A stretch of 64,000 nucleotides of DNA from Methylopila sp. M107. Lineage in GTDB: Bacteria > Pseudomonadota > Alphaproteobacteria > Rhizobiales > Methylopilaceae. The stretch is from assembly GCF_000384475.1 (NCBI RefSeq), contig NZ_ARWB01000001.1, positions 2,979,039 through 3,043,038 on the forward strand, written 5' to 3'. A model generated the notes under the pieces. The model was not told where the DNA came from and made no database searches. It was given only the letters and a program-made list of their open reading frames with translations. Numbering within the stretch: the first letter of the stretch is position 1; every line of letters begins with the position of its first letter. Below, piece by piece: positions 25,430 to 35,142 of this stretch. The position numbers and the translations under genes are program-made.

Positions 25430-27748
25430 GTGATCTGCAGAAACAAGGTGCGCTCGGCGTTGCTTGCTGGCGTTGGGCTGGCTGCGCTCGCGCAAGTTCA
25501 TGTTGCTGCGGCGCAGCAAGCGGATGAGGCGATGGCGCTCGAGGCGATCGAGGTGCAGGGCCGCGGCGGCGACGGGGCGATCGCGTTCGACGGGTCGGGC
25601 GTCAAGCCGGTCGAGGGCTGGGTTCCTGCCGCGACCACGACGGGCACCAAGACCGACACGCCGCTGGTGCTGATCCCGCAGTCGGTCGGCGTCATCGGCC
25701 GCCAGCAGATGGACGATCTCGGCGCCCAGAAGGTCGACGAGGCGACGCGCTACTCGGCCGGCGTGTTCAGCCAGCCCTTCGGCGACGACACCGACACCAA
25801 CTGGTTCTTCATCCGCGGCTTCGACGCGACCCAGACCGGCGTCTACCGCGACGGCATGCAGCTCTATTCGTTCGCCTTCGGCAACTACTACCAGGACGCC
25901 TGGCTGGTCGAGCGCGTCGAAGTGCTGCGCGGCGCCTCCGCCGCGCTCTACGGCGGCGGCAATGTCGGCGGCATCATCAACTACGTGTCGAAGCGCCCGC
26001 TCGACGCCGATTTCACCACGATCGAGGTCGGGATCGACAATTACCCGACCGCCTTCGCGGCGTTCGACGTCAACAAGGTGATCCCGAACGATCTCATCTC
26101 GAAGAGCGGCCCTCTGCCGCCCGTCTGGAAGTATCGCGTCACCGGCAAGCTCGAGGGCGGCGACGGCTACTCCAAGCATGAGGACGGCCTGCGCGGCGTC
26201 ATCCAGGGCGCGGCGACCTATGCGCCGAACGCCGGCACCGACGTCACCTTCTACGCCAACTACACGCGGGCCGACCAGAAGCATGGCGGCACCGACTTCC
26301 TGCCCTATTACGGCACGGTCAAGCGCGCGAGCTCCGCGGACGGCTCGGTCGACTTCGGCCGGATCAACCGGAAGGATCAGTATTCGGATCCCGACTACGA
26401 CAAGCATGAGCGCGAGCAGGCCATGATCGGCTATGAGCTCAACCACGACATCGACGACGTCTGGACGGTCAACACCCGCGCGCGGGCGTCCTACAGCCAC
26501 GTTCAGGAGCGGCAGATCTTCCTGAACGGCTGGACCACGGACGTGGCGGGCGTCGCGACGCCGTCGTTCCGGCCGATCGACGCCACGTCCCAGCTGGCGC
26601 GGTTCGGCTTCGCGCACAACACAAAGTCGTACAGCTTCAACTCCGACAACAACCTCGTCGGCAAGTTCGCGACCGGCGGGATCGACCACACGCTTCTGCT
26701 CGGCCTCGACTACAAGTTCTACGGCATCGACGAGTGGCAGGCGAGCAGCAGCGCCGAGCCGGTCGACATCGGCAACCCCCAGTACAACCAGATTCGGGTT
26801 CCGTTCGGCCGCTACACGGACGAGAGCACCAAGCTGCATCAGGCCGGCGTGTTCATCCAGGATCAGGCGCGCTTCGGCGGCGGCTTCATCGCGACCCTGA
26901 ACGGCCGCTACGACCGCATCTGGCTCGACACCAACAACCGCCTCGGCACGGACCTCAAGGACGAGCGGGGCGCGTTCAGCGGCCGCGCCGGCCTCGGCTA
27001 CGAGTTCGAGAACGGCCTGGTGCCCTATGTCAGCATCGCGCGGACCTTCAACCCGCTGCTCGGCGCCATCGGGACGAACGTGTTCAAGCCCGAGACCGGC
27101 ACCCAGTACGAAGCCGGGATCAAATATGCGCCGAAGGAGTTCCCGGCGATCTTCACCGCCTCGATCTTCGACCTGAAGAAGCAGAACGTGGTGACGGGGT
27201 TCAACTCGCCGACGACCGTGCAGTCCCAGCTCGGCGAAGTGCGCTCGCGCGGCATTGAACTGGAGGCGCAGGCCAACCTCACCGAGAACTGGAAGCTGCT
27301 CGCCGCCTTCACGGCCTACAATCTCAAGATCCTCAAGGGCACGGGCCCCATTCCCGGCACGGGCTTCCCGGGCACGCCGACCTCGCTCGACGGCCAGCAG
27401 CCGTTCCTCGTGCCGGAAGTGATCGGCTCGGCGTTCCTCGATTACACATTCACCGCCGGCGACCTGAAGGGGCTCAGCCTTGGCGGCGGCGTACGGTACA
27501 TCGGCAAGTCGGAGGGTTCGCAGCCGAACGCCTTCACGCTGCCGAGCGGCGAGAGGTTCAACCCGAAGGTTCCGTCCGCGACGCTGTTCGACGCCGCCGT
27601 GCGCTACAAGTTCAACGACAACTGGAAGGCCAGCGTCAACGTGACGAACCTCGCCGACAAGCGCTACGTCTCGGGCTGCCAGGGCATCAATGTCTGCTCC
27701 TATGGCGAGGGCCGCAGGGCGCTCGCAAAGGTCAGCTATACGTGGTGA
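25430..27748 (+). CDS. TonB-dependent siderophore receptor
   Basis: A 772-residue outer-membrane receptor of the FhuA/FoxA type. A signal peptide ends about AAAQQADE. The plug domain has TDTPLVLIPQSVGVIGRQQM, FFIRGFDATQTGVYRDGMQL and VERVEVLRGASAALYGGG; the barrel ends in an aromatic residue (SYTW). The start codon is GTG. The following genes encode a ferric-siderophore binding protein and permease, overlapping or touching, so hydroxamate-type siderophore uptake is likely; the particular siderophore cannot be told. Confidence 0.9.
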   Translation: MICRNKVRSALLAGVGLAALAQVHVAAAQQADEAMALEAIEVQGRGGDGAIAFDGSGVKPVEGWVPAATTTGTKTDTPLVLIPQSVGVIGRQQMDDLGAQKVDEATRYSAGVFSQPFGDDTDTNWFFIRGFDATQTGVYRDGMQLYSFAFGNYYQDAWLVERVEVLRGASAALYGGGNVGGIINYVSKRPLDADFTTIEVGIDNYPTAFAAFDVNKVIPNDLISKSGPLPPVWKYRVTGKLEGGDGYSKHEDGLRGVIQGAATYAPNAGTDVTFYANYTRADQKHGGTDFLPYYGTVKRASSADGSVDFGRINRKDQYSDPDYDKHEREQAMIGYELNHDIDDVWTVNTRARASYSHVQERQIFLNGWTTDVAGVATPSFRPIDATSQLARFGFAHNTKSYSFNSDNNLVGKFATGGIDHTLLLGLDYKFYGIDEWQASSSAEPVDIGNPQYNQIRVPFGRYTDESTKLHQAGVFIQDQARFGGGFIATLNGRYDRIWLDTNNRLGTDLKDERGAFSGRAGLGYEFENGLVPYVSIARTFNPLLGAIGTNVFKPETGTQYEAGIKYAPKEFPAIFTASIFDLKKQNVVTGFNSPTTVQSQLGEVRSRGIELEAQANLTENWKLLAAFTAYNLKILKGTGPIPGTGFPGTPTSLDGQQPFLVPEVIGSAFLDYTFTAGDLKGLSLGGGVRYIGKSEGSQPNAFTLPSGERFNPKVPSATLFDAAVRYKFNDNWKASVNVTNLADKRYVSGCQGINVCSYGEGRRALAKVSYTW

Positions 27749-28668
27749 CGCTCAAGCGGGCGGCGGGTCACCCCGCCGCCCGCGCGGACTGCAAGACGAC
27801 GCGCCGCGGCCTCATCATCGGGGCCGCGGCGTTCGGCGTTCTGGCCGGGCGGCCCGTGCGCGCCGACGGTCCCGAGCGCCTCGCCGCGATCGACTGGGCG
27901 ATGCTGGAAACCGCGCTTGCGCTCGGCGCGACGCCGGTGGCGGCGGCCGAACTCCTGCTGTTCCGCAAATACGCCGTCGAGCCCGCGGTTCCGGACGGCG
28001 TCGCCGATCTCGGCCTGCGCGGCGCGCTGAGCTACGAGCAACTGGTCGCGTCGCGGCCGGACCTCATCCTGATCTCGCCCTGGTACCAGAACCGCGCGCA
28101 CATCCTTTCCCGCATCGCGCCGGTCGAAAACCTCGCGATCTACCAGTCGGGCCGCCCGCCTTACGAGGCCGCGGTCGCCGCCACCCGGGCGCTGGCCACG
28201 CGGATCGGCCGCGAGGCGGAGGCCGAGCGCGTCGTCGCGGAAGCCGACGCCGAGCTCGACGTCACGCGCGAGAGGCTGAAACCTTTCGCCGGCCGGCCCA
28301 TGCTCTTGATGAACCTCGGCGACGTCCGCCATTTTCGCGCGTTCGGGGCCGACAGCATGTTTGGCGACGTCGCCGCGCGACTCGGACTTGGCGTCGCCTG
28401 GACGGCGCCGACCCGCTTCGGCGCCTATCCGACGGTCGGCGTCGAGGCGCTCGCGACGATGGCGGACGCGACCGTCGTCAATATCGGGCCGACGCCGCCC
28501 TCAGCGCTCGACGGCCTGCGCGACAGCCCGCTCTGGCGCGTGATGCCGCCGATCGCGGCCGGCCGCTTCGTCAACCTCGACCCCGTCAATCCCTATGGCG
28601 CCCTGCCGGCGGCGCGCCGCTTCGCGCGGCTGCTGGCCGACGGGCTGGCGACGTTCGCGAATGGCTGA
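27742..28668 (+). CDS. ferric-siderophore ABC transporter substrate-binding protein (FhuD-like)
   Basis: A 308-residue class III binding protein. The N-terminus carries a twin-arginine signal (TTRRGLIIGAAAFG), as in FhuD. The fold signature includes DWAMLETALALG, LVASRPDLILIS and DSMFGDVAARLGLG. The GTG start overlaps the receptor stop by seven bases, and the 3' end overlaps the permease gene by eight bases, so the three genes are translationally coupled. It would deliver a ferric hydroxamate siderophore to the fused permease. Confidence 0.87.
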   Translation: MVTLKRAAGHPAARADCKTTRRGLIIGAAAFGVLAGRPVRADGPERLAAIDWAMLETALALGATPVAAAELLLFRKYAVEPAVPDGVADLGLRGALSYEQLVASRPDLILISPWYQNRAHILSRIAPVENLAIYQSGRPPYEAAVAATRALATRIGREAEAERVVAEADAELDVTRERLKPFAGRPMLLMNLGDVRHFRAFGADSMFGDVAARLGLGVAWTAPTRFGAYPTVGVEALATMADATVVNIGPTPPSALDGLRDSPLWRVMPPIAAGRFVNLDPVNPYGALPAARRFARLLADGLATFANG

Positions 28669-30580
28669 GGCCGGAACGGCGTCGCGCCTTGCGCCCTGGC
28701 TGATCTGGGGCGCGCTCGCCGCCCTCGCGGCGGCGCTCTCGCTCGACCAGATTTTGGGCCTCGCAGCGCGCGGCGGGAGCGACATCGACCACGCGCTGTT
28801 CGTCTACAGCCTCGCGCCCCGGATCGCGGTCGCAATCGTGGCGGGCGCGGCGCTCGGGCTGTCCGGCGCGCTGCTGCAGGCCGCGCTCGACAACCCACTC
28901 GCCGAACCCTCGACGCTCGGCGTGTTCGCCGGCGCGCAGCTCGCGCTCGGGGCCATCAGCGTCTTCGCGCCGGCGCTCGGCGCGTTCGGGCGCGAGGCCG
29001 CGGCGCTCTGCGGCGGCGCAGGGGCGGCCGCGCTCGTGCTCGCGCTCGGCTGGCGGCGGAAGCTCGATCCCGTCACCGTCGTGCTCTGCGGCATGGTCGT
29101 GGCGATGGTCGCGAGTTCGCTCACCGCCGCGTTGATCCTCGCGCGCGGCGAATATCTGTTCGCGCTGCTGATCTGGGGCGGCGGCTCGCTCGCGCAGGAG
29201 GGCTGGCGCGCGACCGGCGCGATCGCCGCCGTCCTCGTCGTCGGAGCGTTCGCCACGCTTGTCCTGATCCGCCCGCTGGCGACGCTGGCGGCCGGCGAGG
29301 CGAGCGCCCGAAGCCTCGGCGCCCCCGCGCCGCTGATCCGGATCTCTGCGCTCGGGGTCGGCGTGCTGCTCGCGACCACCGTCGCGGCCGAGGTTGGGCT
29401 GATCGCCTTCGTCGGGCTCGCGGCGCCGACGCTGGCGCGGCTTTCGGGCGCGCGGTCCTGGCGGACGCTTGCCGTCGCGCCCGTCATCGGCGCCATCCTG
29501 CTGTGGCTCACCGACTCGCTCGTGCGCCATCTCGGCTCCGGCGAGACGATACCGGCGGGCGCGGCGACGGCGCTCCTTGGCGCGCCGCTGCTGCTCTGGC
29601 TGCTGCCGCGCCTCCACCTCGCCGACCGGCCCGCGAGCGAGCGGGCGCCGCGTCGCCGGGCGCCGAGAAACGTGCTGATCGCGCTCGCGGCGCTGTTCGT
29701 CCTCGCCTCCGTCGCCGCGCTCACGATCGGCGCGGCAAGCGGGGCGGGCTTCGTCGAGCTGCTGCCGTTCCGCGCCCCACGCACGGCTGCAGCCGCCGCG
29801 TCCGGCGCCATGCTGGCGGCGGCCGGCGTCATCCTGCAGCGCCTGACCGGGAACCCGATCGCAGGGCCCGAGGTGCTCGGCGTCGGGGCGGGGGCGGGGG
29901 TGGGCCTCGCGGTCGTGCTGGTGGCGGCGGGATCGGCCTCGTTCGGGCTCCAGACGCTCGGCGCGGCGCTCGGCGCGCTAGGCGCGCTCGGCCTGATCCT
30001 CGGCGTCGCGGGCCGCGACCGGCTCGGGCCGGAGCGCATGCTGCTCGCGGGCGCGGGGATCTCGGCGCTCTGCCTCGCCGGCCTCAACGCCGTGATCGCG
30101 ACCGGCTCGCCGAGCGCCTTCGCGCTGCTCGCCTGGATTACGGGCGCGACCGACGCGATCGACGGGTCGCAGGCGATCATGGCGGTCGTCGCAACCGTCG
30201 CCATCGCGGCCCCGGTCGCGCTGACGCTGCGGTGGCTTGAGGTGCTGCCGCTTGGGCCTGCCGTCTCGCGCTCAGTCGGCCTCAACGTCGCGGCCGCGCG
30301 GGCGGCGCTGACGGGGCTGGCCGCCCTGCTGACGGGAGCCGCCGCTCTTGTCGCGGGGCCATTGAGCTTCGTCGGACTCGTGGCGCCGCATGCGGTGCGG
30401 GCGCTCGGCCTTGCGCGGCCCGGTCCCCATCTCGTCGGCGCGATGCTGGCGGGCGCCGCGCTGATGGTCGCGGCCGACCAGCTCGCCCGCACGGTCATCT
30501 TCCCCTACCAGCTGCCGCTCGGCCTGTTCGCTTCGCTGATCGGCGGCGGCTACCTGCTGTTCGTCCTCGGGCGGCGGTGA
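28661..30580 (+). CDS. fused ABC siderophore permease (FhuB-like)
   Basis: A 639-residue protein made of two FecCD-type permease halves in tandem, as in FhuB. Each half shows the AxxGxSGALLQ family pattern (about 60-75 and again near 390, AASGAMLAAAGVILQRL), and the cytoplasmic GLIAFVGLAAPTLAR and GPLSFVGLVAPHAVRAL loops contact the ATPase. The start at ATG 28661 overlaps the binding-protein gene. No ATP-binding subunit (FhuC) lies next to it, which is unusual; one must be encoded elsewhere. Confidence 0.88.
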   Translation: MAEAGTASRLAPWLIWGALAALAAALSLDQILGLAARGGSDIDHALFVYSLAPRIAVAIVAGAALGLSGALLQAALDNPLAEPSTLGVFAGAQLALGAISVFAPALGAFGREAAALCGGAGAAALVLALGWRRKLDPVTVVLCGMVVAMVASSLTAALILARGEYLFALLIWGGGSLAQEGWRATGAIAAVLVVGAFATLVLIRPLATLAAGEASARSLGAPAPLIRISALGVGVLLATTVAAEVGLIAFVGLAAPTLARLSGARSWRTLAVAPVIGAILLWLTDSLVRHLGSGETIPAGAATALLGAPLLLWLLPRLHLADRPASERAPRRRAPRNVLIALAALFVLASVAALTIGAASGAGFVELLPFRAPRTAAAAASGAMLAAAGVILQRLTGNPIAGPEVLGVGAGAGVGLAVVLVAAGSASFGLQTLGAALGALGALGLILGVAGRDRLGPERMLLAGAGISALCLAGLNAVIATGSPSAFALLAWITGATDAIDGSQAIMAVVATVAIAAPVALTLRWLEVLPLGPAVSRSVGLNVAAARAALTGLAALLTGAAALVAGPLSFVGLVAPHAVRALGLARPGPHLVGAMLAGAALMVAADQLARTVIFPYQLPLGLFASLIGGGYLLFVLGRR

Positions 30581-30694
30581 GAGACGGTCGCCCATCGGTG
30601 ACCGCCGAACTGGCGAGATCGCGCGCTCCCGGATAAATCCCCGGCCGAGGCGAGCCAACGATGGCGGACGCCCGTCATCGAACCGAGGGACGCG

Positions 30695-31177
30695 ATGTCC
30701 GACGGCAATCCCGGCTTCGCCTATATCAAGGCGCTCAACGACACGTTCTACGACCAGATCAAGGTCGCCGATCAGAAGGCGACGCTGATGATCTCGTTGA
30801 TCGTGCTGATGATCGTCTGGTCGCCGGACGTCCGACAGATCTACCTGCAGCCTTTCGGCGTGGCCGACGGCGGATGGCTGCCGGCCGCGGTCGTGACGGT
30901 GGCGCTCGTCGTGGCGCTGGTCAGCGCGCTCTGCGTGGTGGCGCCGCGGACGCGGAAATCGCGCTCGCCGCTGTTCTGGGGCGGCTGGCCGGAAGCGGGG
31001 GACGCCGCCATCGCGCTCGCGATCGAGGGCGACCGCGAGAAGCTGCTGCGCTCCTACGCCGAGAACGCCGCGCATCTCGCCGTGATCTGCCGGCGCAAAT
31101 ATCTGTTCGTCTCGATCGCCGTCTGGGCCCTGATCGTCGCGCTCGTGGCGCACGGCGTTTTCGTCACGATCCGCTGA
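30695..31177 (+). CDS. Pycsar-effector-like membrane protein (DUF5706-like)
   Basis: A 160-residue membrane protein with three predicted transmembrane segments (about 29-43, 61-83, 136-157). The N-terminal segment YIKALNDTFYDQIKVADQKA (residues 10-29) has the ADxKA pattern typical of the Pycsar TM effector family (DUF5706), and the C-terminal part with AVICRRKYLFVSIAVWAL fits the same family. In Pycsar defence these proteins are activated by cyclic nucleotides made by a partner cyclase. No Pycsar cyclase adjoins it; a class III cyclase is two genes downstream. GAGGGA precedes the ATG. Confidence 0.72.
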   Translation: MSDGNPGFAYIKALNDTFYDQIKVADQKATLMISLIVLMIVWSPDVRQIYLQPFGVADGGWLPAAVVTVALVVALVSALCVVAPRTRKSRSPLFWGGWPEAGDAAIALAIEGDREKLLRSYAENAAHLAVICRRKYLFVSIAVWALIVALVAHGVFVTIR

Positions 31178-31273
31178 CAATCAGCAGTGTACGTATTCAT
31201 CCGCGTCGACGGAACCTTCGCGACTGAGTAGCTTGCGCCCCGACATCGGGGGCGGCCTCGCCGCAAGACTTGC

Positions 31274-34200
31274 ATGGCAGTGGCGTATCTGCGGTATTTG
31301 GGGACCGCGGCGGCGATCATCTTGTGCTCGACGACGGTCCGCGCGCAGGCGCCGTTCGACCGGCCGCAGCCCTATGCGGCCGAGGTCATCGCCATCAAGG
31401 GCGGCGAGGAGCTGCAGCTCCGGACGGAGGCCGACTGGCGCAACGTCGTGCTCGACCAGCGCCTGATCGGCGGCGACGCGCTGCGCACCAACGCCTTCGG
31501 CAACCTCGCGATCCTGTTCGAGGACCGCACGCAGATCCGGCTCGGGCGGAACTCGACCCTCCTCGTCAAGGAGGTCGCGCGCGGCCCGAACGGCGAGACG
31601 CAGTTGTCGCTCACCCGCGGCTCGATGTGGGCGCGGGCGGCGCGCGGTGGGTCGGGCGTCACCGTCGACACGCCGGCGGCCGCCGCCGCGATCCGCGGCA
31701 CCGACTGGTCTCTCAGCGTCGAGGGCAAGAAGACCGGCCTCATTGTGCTCGACGGCGAGGTCGTGCTCGCCAACAAGCAAGGTTCGGTCACCGTCAGGCG
31801 CGGCGAGGCGGCGGAGGCTGTCGTCGGCCAGGCGCCGCGCAAGATCACGATCGTCAATTTCGACCGCCGCGAGCAGATCCAGATCTATCGCGACCTGTCG
31901 GACTCGTTCTCCGAGGTCACGCCGACGATCGGCACCCGCGCGGAAGAGCGGGCGGAGCGCGGCCGTGCGCTGGCGCGGCCCGAAGGCTCGCGCTCGGCCG
32001 AGGACTGGCTGACGCTCGCCGAGGCCGGGCTCACCTATGACGGGCCGAAGGCGGCGGGGATCGCGCTGGGACAGGCCCGGGCGCGCGGGCTGTCGTCCTC
32101 GCAGCGGGCGCGGGCCGATCTCGTGCAATGCATGATCGACGCCCGGGCCCGCCGCTGGGCGAAGGCTGCGGCGCTCTGCGAGGACGCCAGCCGCCGGCTC
32201 GACGGCGGGCGGCGCGACACCGCCGCCTATCTCGGCTGGGCGGCGCGCTCCATGGCGGACCCGTCGAAGCGCACGCCGATGCCGGACGCGTCCCGCTACG
32301 CCCACACCCCGCAGGGGCTTCTGGCGCGGGCGAGCATCGAGAGCTTCGTGTTCAACACCAAGCGCGGCGTCGAACTCGTCGACGAGGGCATCAAGCGCTA
32401 TCCGAACGATGTGATGATGCGGGCCGGCAAGGGCCTGCTCCACATCATGGCGGCCGACAAGGAGGCCGCGAAGGCCGCGATCGACGGCGCGCTCGCGGTC
32501 GATCCGGACGACCCCTACGCGCTGGTCGCGAGCGCGCGCTACAAGTGGACCGTGGAGAGCGACCTCGAAGGCGCGCTGAAGGCGCTGAAGCGGGCGCAAG
32601 AGATCGCGCCGGGCGCCGATTTCGTGTGGCTGGAGACCAGCCTCGTCCAAGACGCGCGCGAGGCGACCCACGAGGCCGAGGCCGCACACATAAAGGCGAT
32701 CGAGCTCGACCCGGACGATCCGGTCAACCGCTCCAACTACGCCGTCTTCCTCATGGAGCATGGCCGGCTGCAGGCAGCCGAGACGGAGTTGAAGGCGGCG
32801 GAGGCCATCGATCCGGGCGGCTTCTTCAACCTCTACACGCGCGGCTTCTTGGAGCTGAGTCGCGGCCAGGCTGGCCCCGCAGTCGAGAAGCTGCTGGCGG
32901 CCTCCACGATCGCGCCGCAGGCGTCGAGCACGCAGATCGCGCTCGCGATCGCGAACTACCAGGCGGGCGCCACGGTCGAGGCCGAGCAGGCGCTCGACAA
33001 CGCCGACCAGTTCGACGACGACGATCCGGTCACTCCCATGATCCGCTCGGTGATCGCGGTCGACCGCTACCGCGCCGACGAGGCGATCGAGAGCGCGCGC
33101 GAGGCGCTGCGCCGGCGCGAGGCGCGGGGAGGGGATTTCGCCACGATCGACGCCAACCGGCAGAACGGCTCCTTCGTCGCCTCCTCGCTGCGCTTCCTGC
33201 AGCTCGACGAATGGGCGCGCTACTATGGCGACCGCGTCGCCGACGCCTTCACCTCCAGCGCCTATTTCGACCAGGCGATCGTCAACCGCGTCGACCCGTT
33301 CGCGGCCGCCACCACCCAGAGCGCGCCGGACGCGCTGCAGGGCGGCGTGACCTCGTTCTCCTCGCTCGTGCAGGGCATGCTGATCGACCCGCTTGCGATC
33401 GCAAGCTCGGAGCGCAACACCACGCTCGTCTACCACCCCTTCGCGGAAGTGGCGGCGGGCGGCGGTTTCGTCACGAGCGGCGGCAAGACCGGCTGGGTCT
33501 CCGACACCTCGATCAACGCCATGGTGATGGAGCCGTTTCCGGTCGCGGTCTACGCCAACGCCGCGTTCGACAGGCCCGAAAGCCGATACCCCAACGACCG
33601 CGACGACAACGCCACCGGCACCCTCATCGTCGGCGCGAAACCGACCGCCTATGACAGCCTCTCGCTGTTCAACATCACGGTGAAGAACCGCGAGGGCGCG
33701 CGGCTGTTCGACCGGGCGTTCGAGTTCTGGCCGATCTTCGCGAAGCCCGACCGCGAGCGCTCCTTTGTGACCGTCTCGGGCGCGGCGTGGAGCCACGAGT
33801 TCTCGGACCGCAACATCGTTCAGGCGCTGGTCGCCGGCACGTCGGTCGACCAGAAATCCGTGTCGACCGACCCGTTCACCTTCGATTCCGACGGCGACCT
33901 CGTGCCCGATTCCATCATCGGCCTCGACCGGACACAGAAGCTGAAGCAGCGCGAGATTTTTGGCGGCGTCAGCCACCTGTTCGGCGTCGGAGACGTCACC
34001 GTGAAATACGGCGCGGAAGGCGCCGCGCAGGACATCAGGCTGACCCAGTCGACCCTGTTCCTCGACAGGAGCGTCATAGGGACCCGCGACAGGCCCGACG
34101 GCGAAGCCTGGCGGGTCTACGCCGACGCTGTCTGGGACGTGACGAAGAACCTGAAGATCGAAGGCGGCCTGTTCGGCTCCTCGGTCAAGATCGGCTCCGC

Positions 34201-35005
34201 GGGCGGCGACGACAGGTTCGATCCGCGCATCGGCGTCGCGTTCCAGCCGATCGACGGCCAGTGGCTGCGCGGCGCCTATCGCAAGGATTCGCTCTATTCG
34301 AGCGTGGTCACGCTCTCGCCGATCACGACGGTCGGCATCACGCCGATCCAGACGCCGGTCAGTTTCGGCGGGCGGACCGAGACGCTCGCGGCCCGCTGGG
34401 ACAGCGAATGGAGCAGGTATCTCTTCACCTCGCTCGACTACCAGCGGCAGAAGGTGGAGGGGCTCTCGATCGGCGTGCCGGAGTCGGTGCGCTCCGCCGA
34501 CATCGCCCGCGCCGACGTCGACCAGCTGACCGCCTCCGCCAACATCTGGCTGACGCACGGGCTCGGGGCGTTTGCGAGCTACACGCGCAGCTGGTCCGAG
34601 ACCAAGGAGCTGAACGGCGACTATTTCTACCGCGTCGAGGCGGGCGACCCGGTGCCGTTCCTGCCGAAGCATTACGGCCGCGTCGGGCTCGCCTTCGTCC
34701 ACCCGGCGATGTGGAAGGTCACGGTGGCGCAGAACTTCGTCGGCGCGCGCCAGGACTCGCTCGGCCAGAAGCTCGATTACTTCTCGACCACCGACGCGAC
34801 GGCGACCTGGGAGCTGTTCGACAAGCGGCTGTCCCTCGGTCTGCAGGCGCTCAACATCTTCGACCAAAAGATCGAGAACTTTGGGCGTAACCGCCGCGCG
34901 CCGATAGCGCTGCCGGCCCCGATCGGGCCGCTCGCCGCGATCGACCGGGGCGAACTGCTCGGCGCCGGACGGACGGTGACGGCGACCGCGCGGGTCCGGT
35001 TCTGA
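31274..35005 (+). CDS. giant FecR - TPR - outer-membrane beta-barrel fusion protein
   Basis: A 1243-residue secreted protein in three parts. A signal peptide (ends TTVRAQAP) is followed by a FecR-type domain (about 40-180; GDALRTNAFGNLAILFEDRT, GSMWARAARGGSGVTVDTPA). Next come helical TPR-like repeats (about 240-620; for example AEAAHIKAIELDPDDPVNRS). The last 600 residues alternate like an outer-membrane beta-barrel and end in RVRF, with a terminal phenylalanine, like TonB receptors, but I see no plug domain. FecR domains next to CHASE2 cyclases are a recurrent neighbourhood, and such a cyclase follows here by 138 bases. Function is unknown; a surface or periplasmic signal input is a plausible role. 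Confidence 0.75.
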   Translation: MAVAYLRYLGTAAAIILCSTTVRAQAPFDRPQPYAAEVIAIKGGEELQLRTEADWRNVVLDQRLIGGDALRTNAFGNLAILFEDRTQIRLGRNSTLLVKEVARGPNGETQLSLTRGSMWARAARGGSGVTVDTPAAAAAIRGTDWSLSVEGKKTGLIVLDGEVVLANKQGSVTVRRGEAAEAVVGQAPRKITIVNFDRREQIQIYRDLSDSFSEVTPTIGTRAEERAERGRALARPEGSRSAEDWLTLAEAGLTYDGPKAAGIALGQARARGLSSSQRARADLVQCMIDARARRWAKAAALCEDASRRLDGGRRDTAAYLGWAARSMADPSKRTPMPDASRYAHTPQGLLARASIESFVFNTKRGVELVDEGIKRYPNDVMMRAGKGLLHIMAADKEAAKAAIDGALAVDPDDPYALVASARYKWTVESDLEGALKALKRAQEIAPGADFVWLETSLVQDAREATHEAEAAHIKAIELDPDDPVNRSNYAVFLMEHGRLQAAETELKAAEAIDPGGFFNLYTRGFLELSRGQAGPAVEKLLAASTIAPQASSTQIALAIANYQAGATVEAEQALDNADQFDDDDPVTPMIRSVIAVDRYRADEAIESAREALRRREARGGDFATIDANRQNGSFVASSLRFLQLDEWARYYGDRVADAFTSSAYFDQAIVNRVDPFAAATTQSAPDALQGGVTSFSSLVQGMLIDPLAIASSERNTTLVYHPFAEVAAGGGFVTSGGKTGWVSDTSINAMVMEPFPVAVYANAAFDRPESRYPNDRDDNATGTLIVGAKPTAYDSLSLFNITVKNREGARLFDRAFEFWPIFAKPDRERSFVTVSGAAWSHEFSDRNIVQALVAGTSVDQKSVSTDPFTFDSDGDLVPDSIIGLDRTQKLKQREIFGGVSHLFGVGDVTVKYGAEGAAQDIRLTQSTLFLDRSVIGTRDRPDGEAWRVYADAVWDVTKNLKIEGGLFGSSVKIGSAGGDDRFDPRIGVAFQPIDGQWLRGAYRKDSLYSSVVTLSPITTVGITPIQTPVSFGGRTETLAARWDSEWSRYLFTSLDYQRQKVEGLSIGVPESVRSADIARADVDQLTASANIWLTHGLGAFASYTRSWSETKELNGDYFYRVEAGDPVPFLPKHYGRVGLAFVHPAMWKVTVAQNFVGARQDSLGQKLDYFSTTDATATWELFDKRLSLGLQALNIFDQKIENFGRNRRAPIALPAPIGPLAAIDRGELLGAGRTVTATARVRF

Positions 35006-35034
35006 GAGGTGGCCGGTTCAGAAGTAACCACAGC

Positions 35035-35109
35035 CGTCATGCCCGGACTTGATCCGGGCATCGATCCTTGGCGAAGAGATCGATTGCCGGATCAAGTCCG
35101 GCAATGACG
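35035..35109. repeat. REP-like paired palindrome, family B copy 1
   Basis: CGTCATGCCCGGACTTGATC at one end and AAGTCCGGCAATGACG at the other, with inner ATCGATC and GATCGAT arms. A second copy is at 50183-50260. It lies between the FecR fusion gene and the cyclase gene. Confidence 0.7.
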
Positions 35110-35142
35110 GTTCATTCTGGTTCGGTCAGGATCTAAGCCGAG

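Noticed and set aside
31181-34867. 1228-residue minus-strand frame opposite the FecR fusion
   Set aside because: Long only because of high GC; composition is Arg/Asp/Val/Leu with no motifs, while the plus frame has clear domains.
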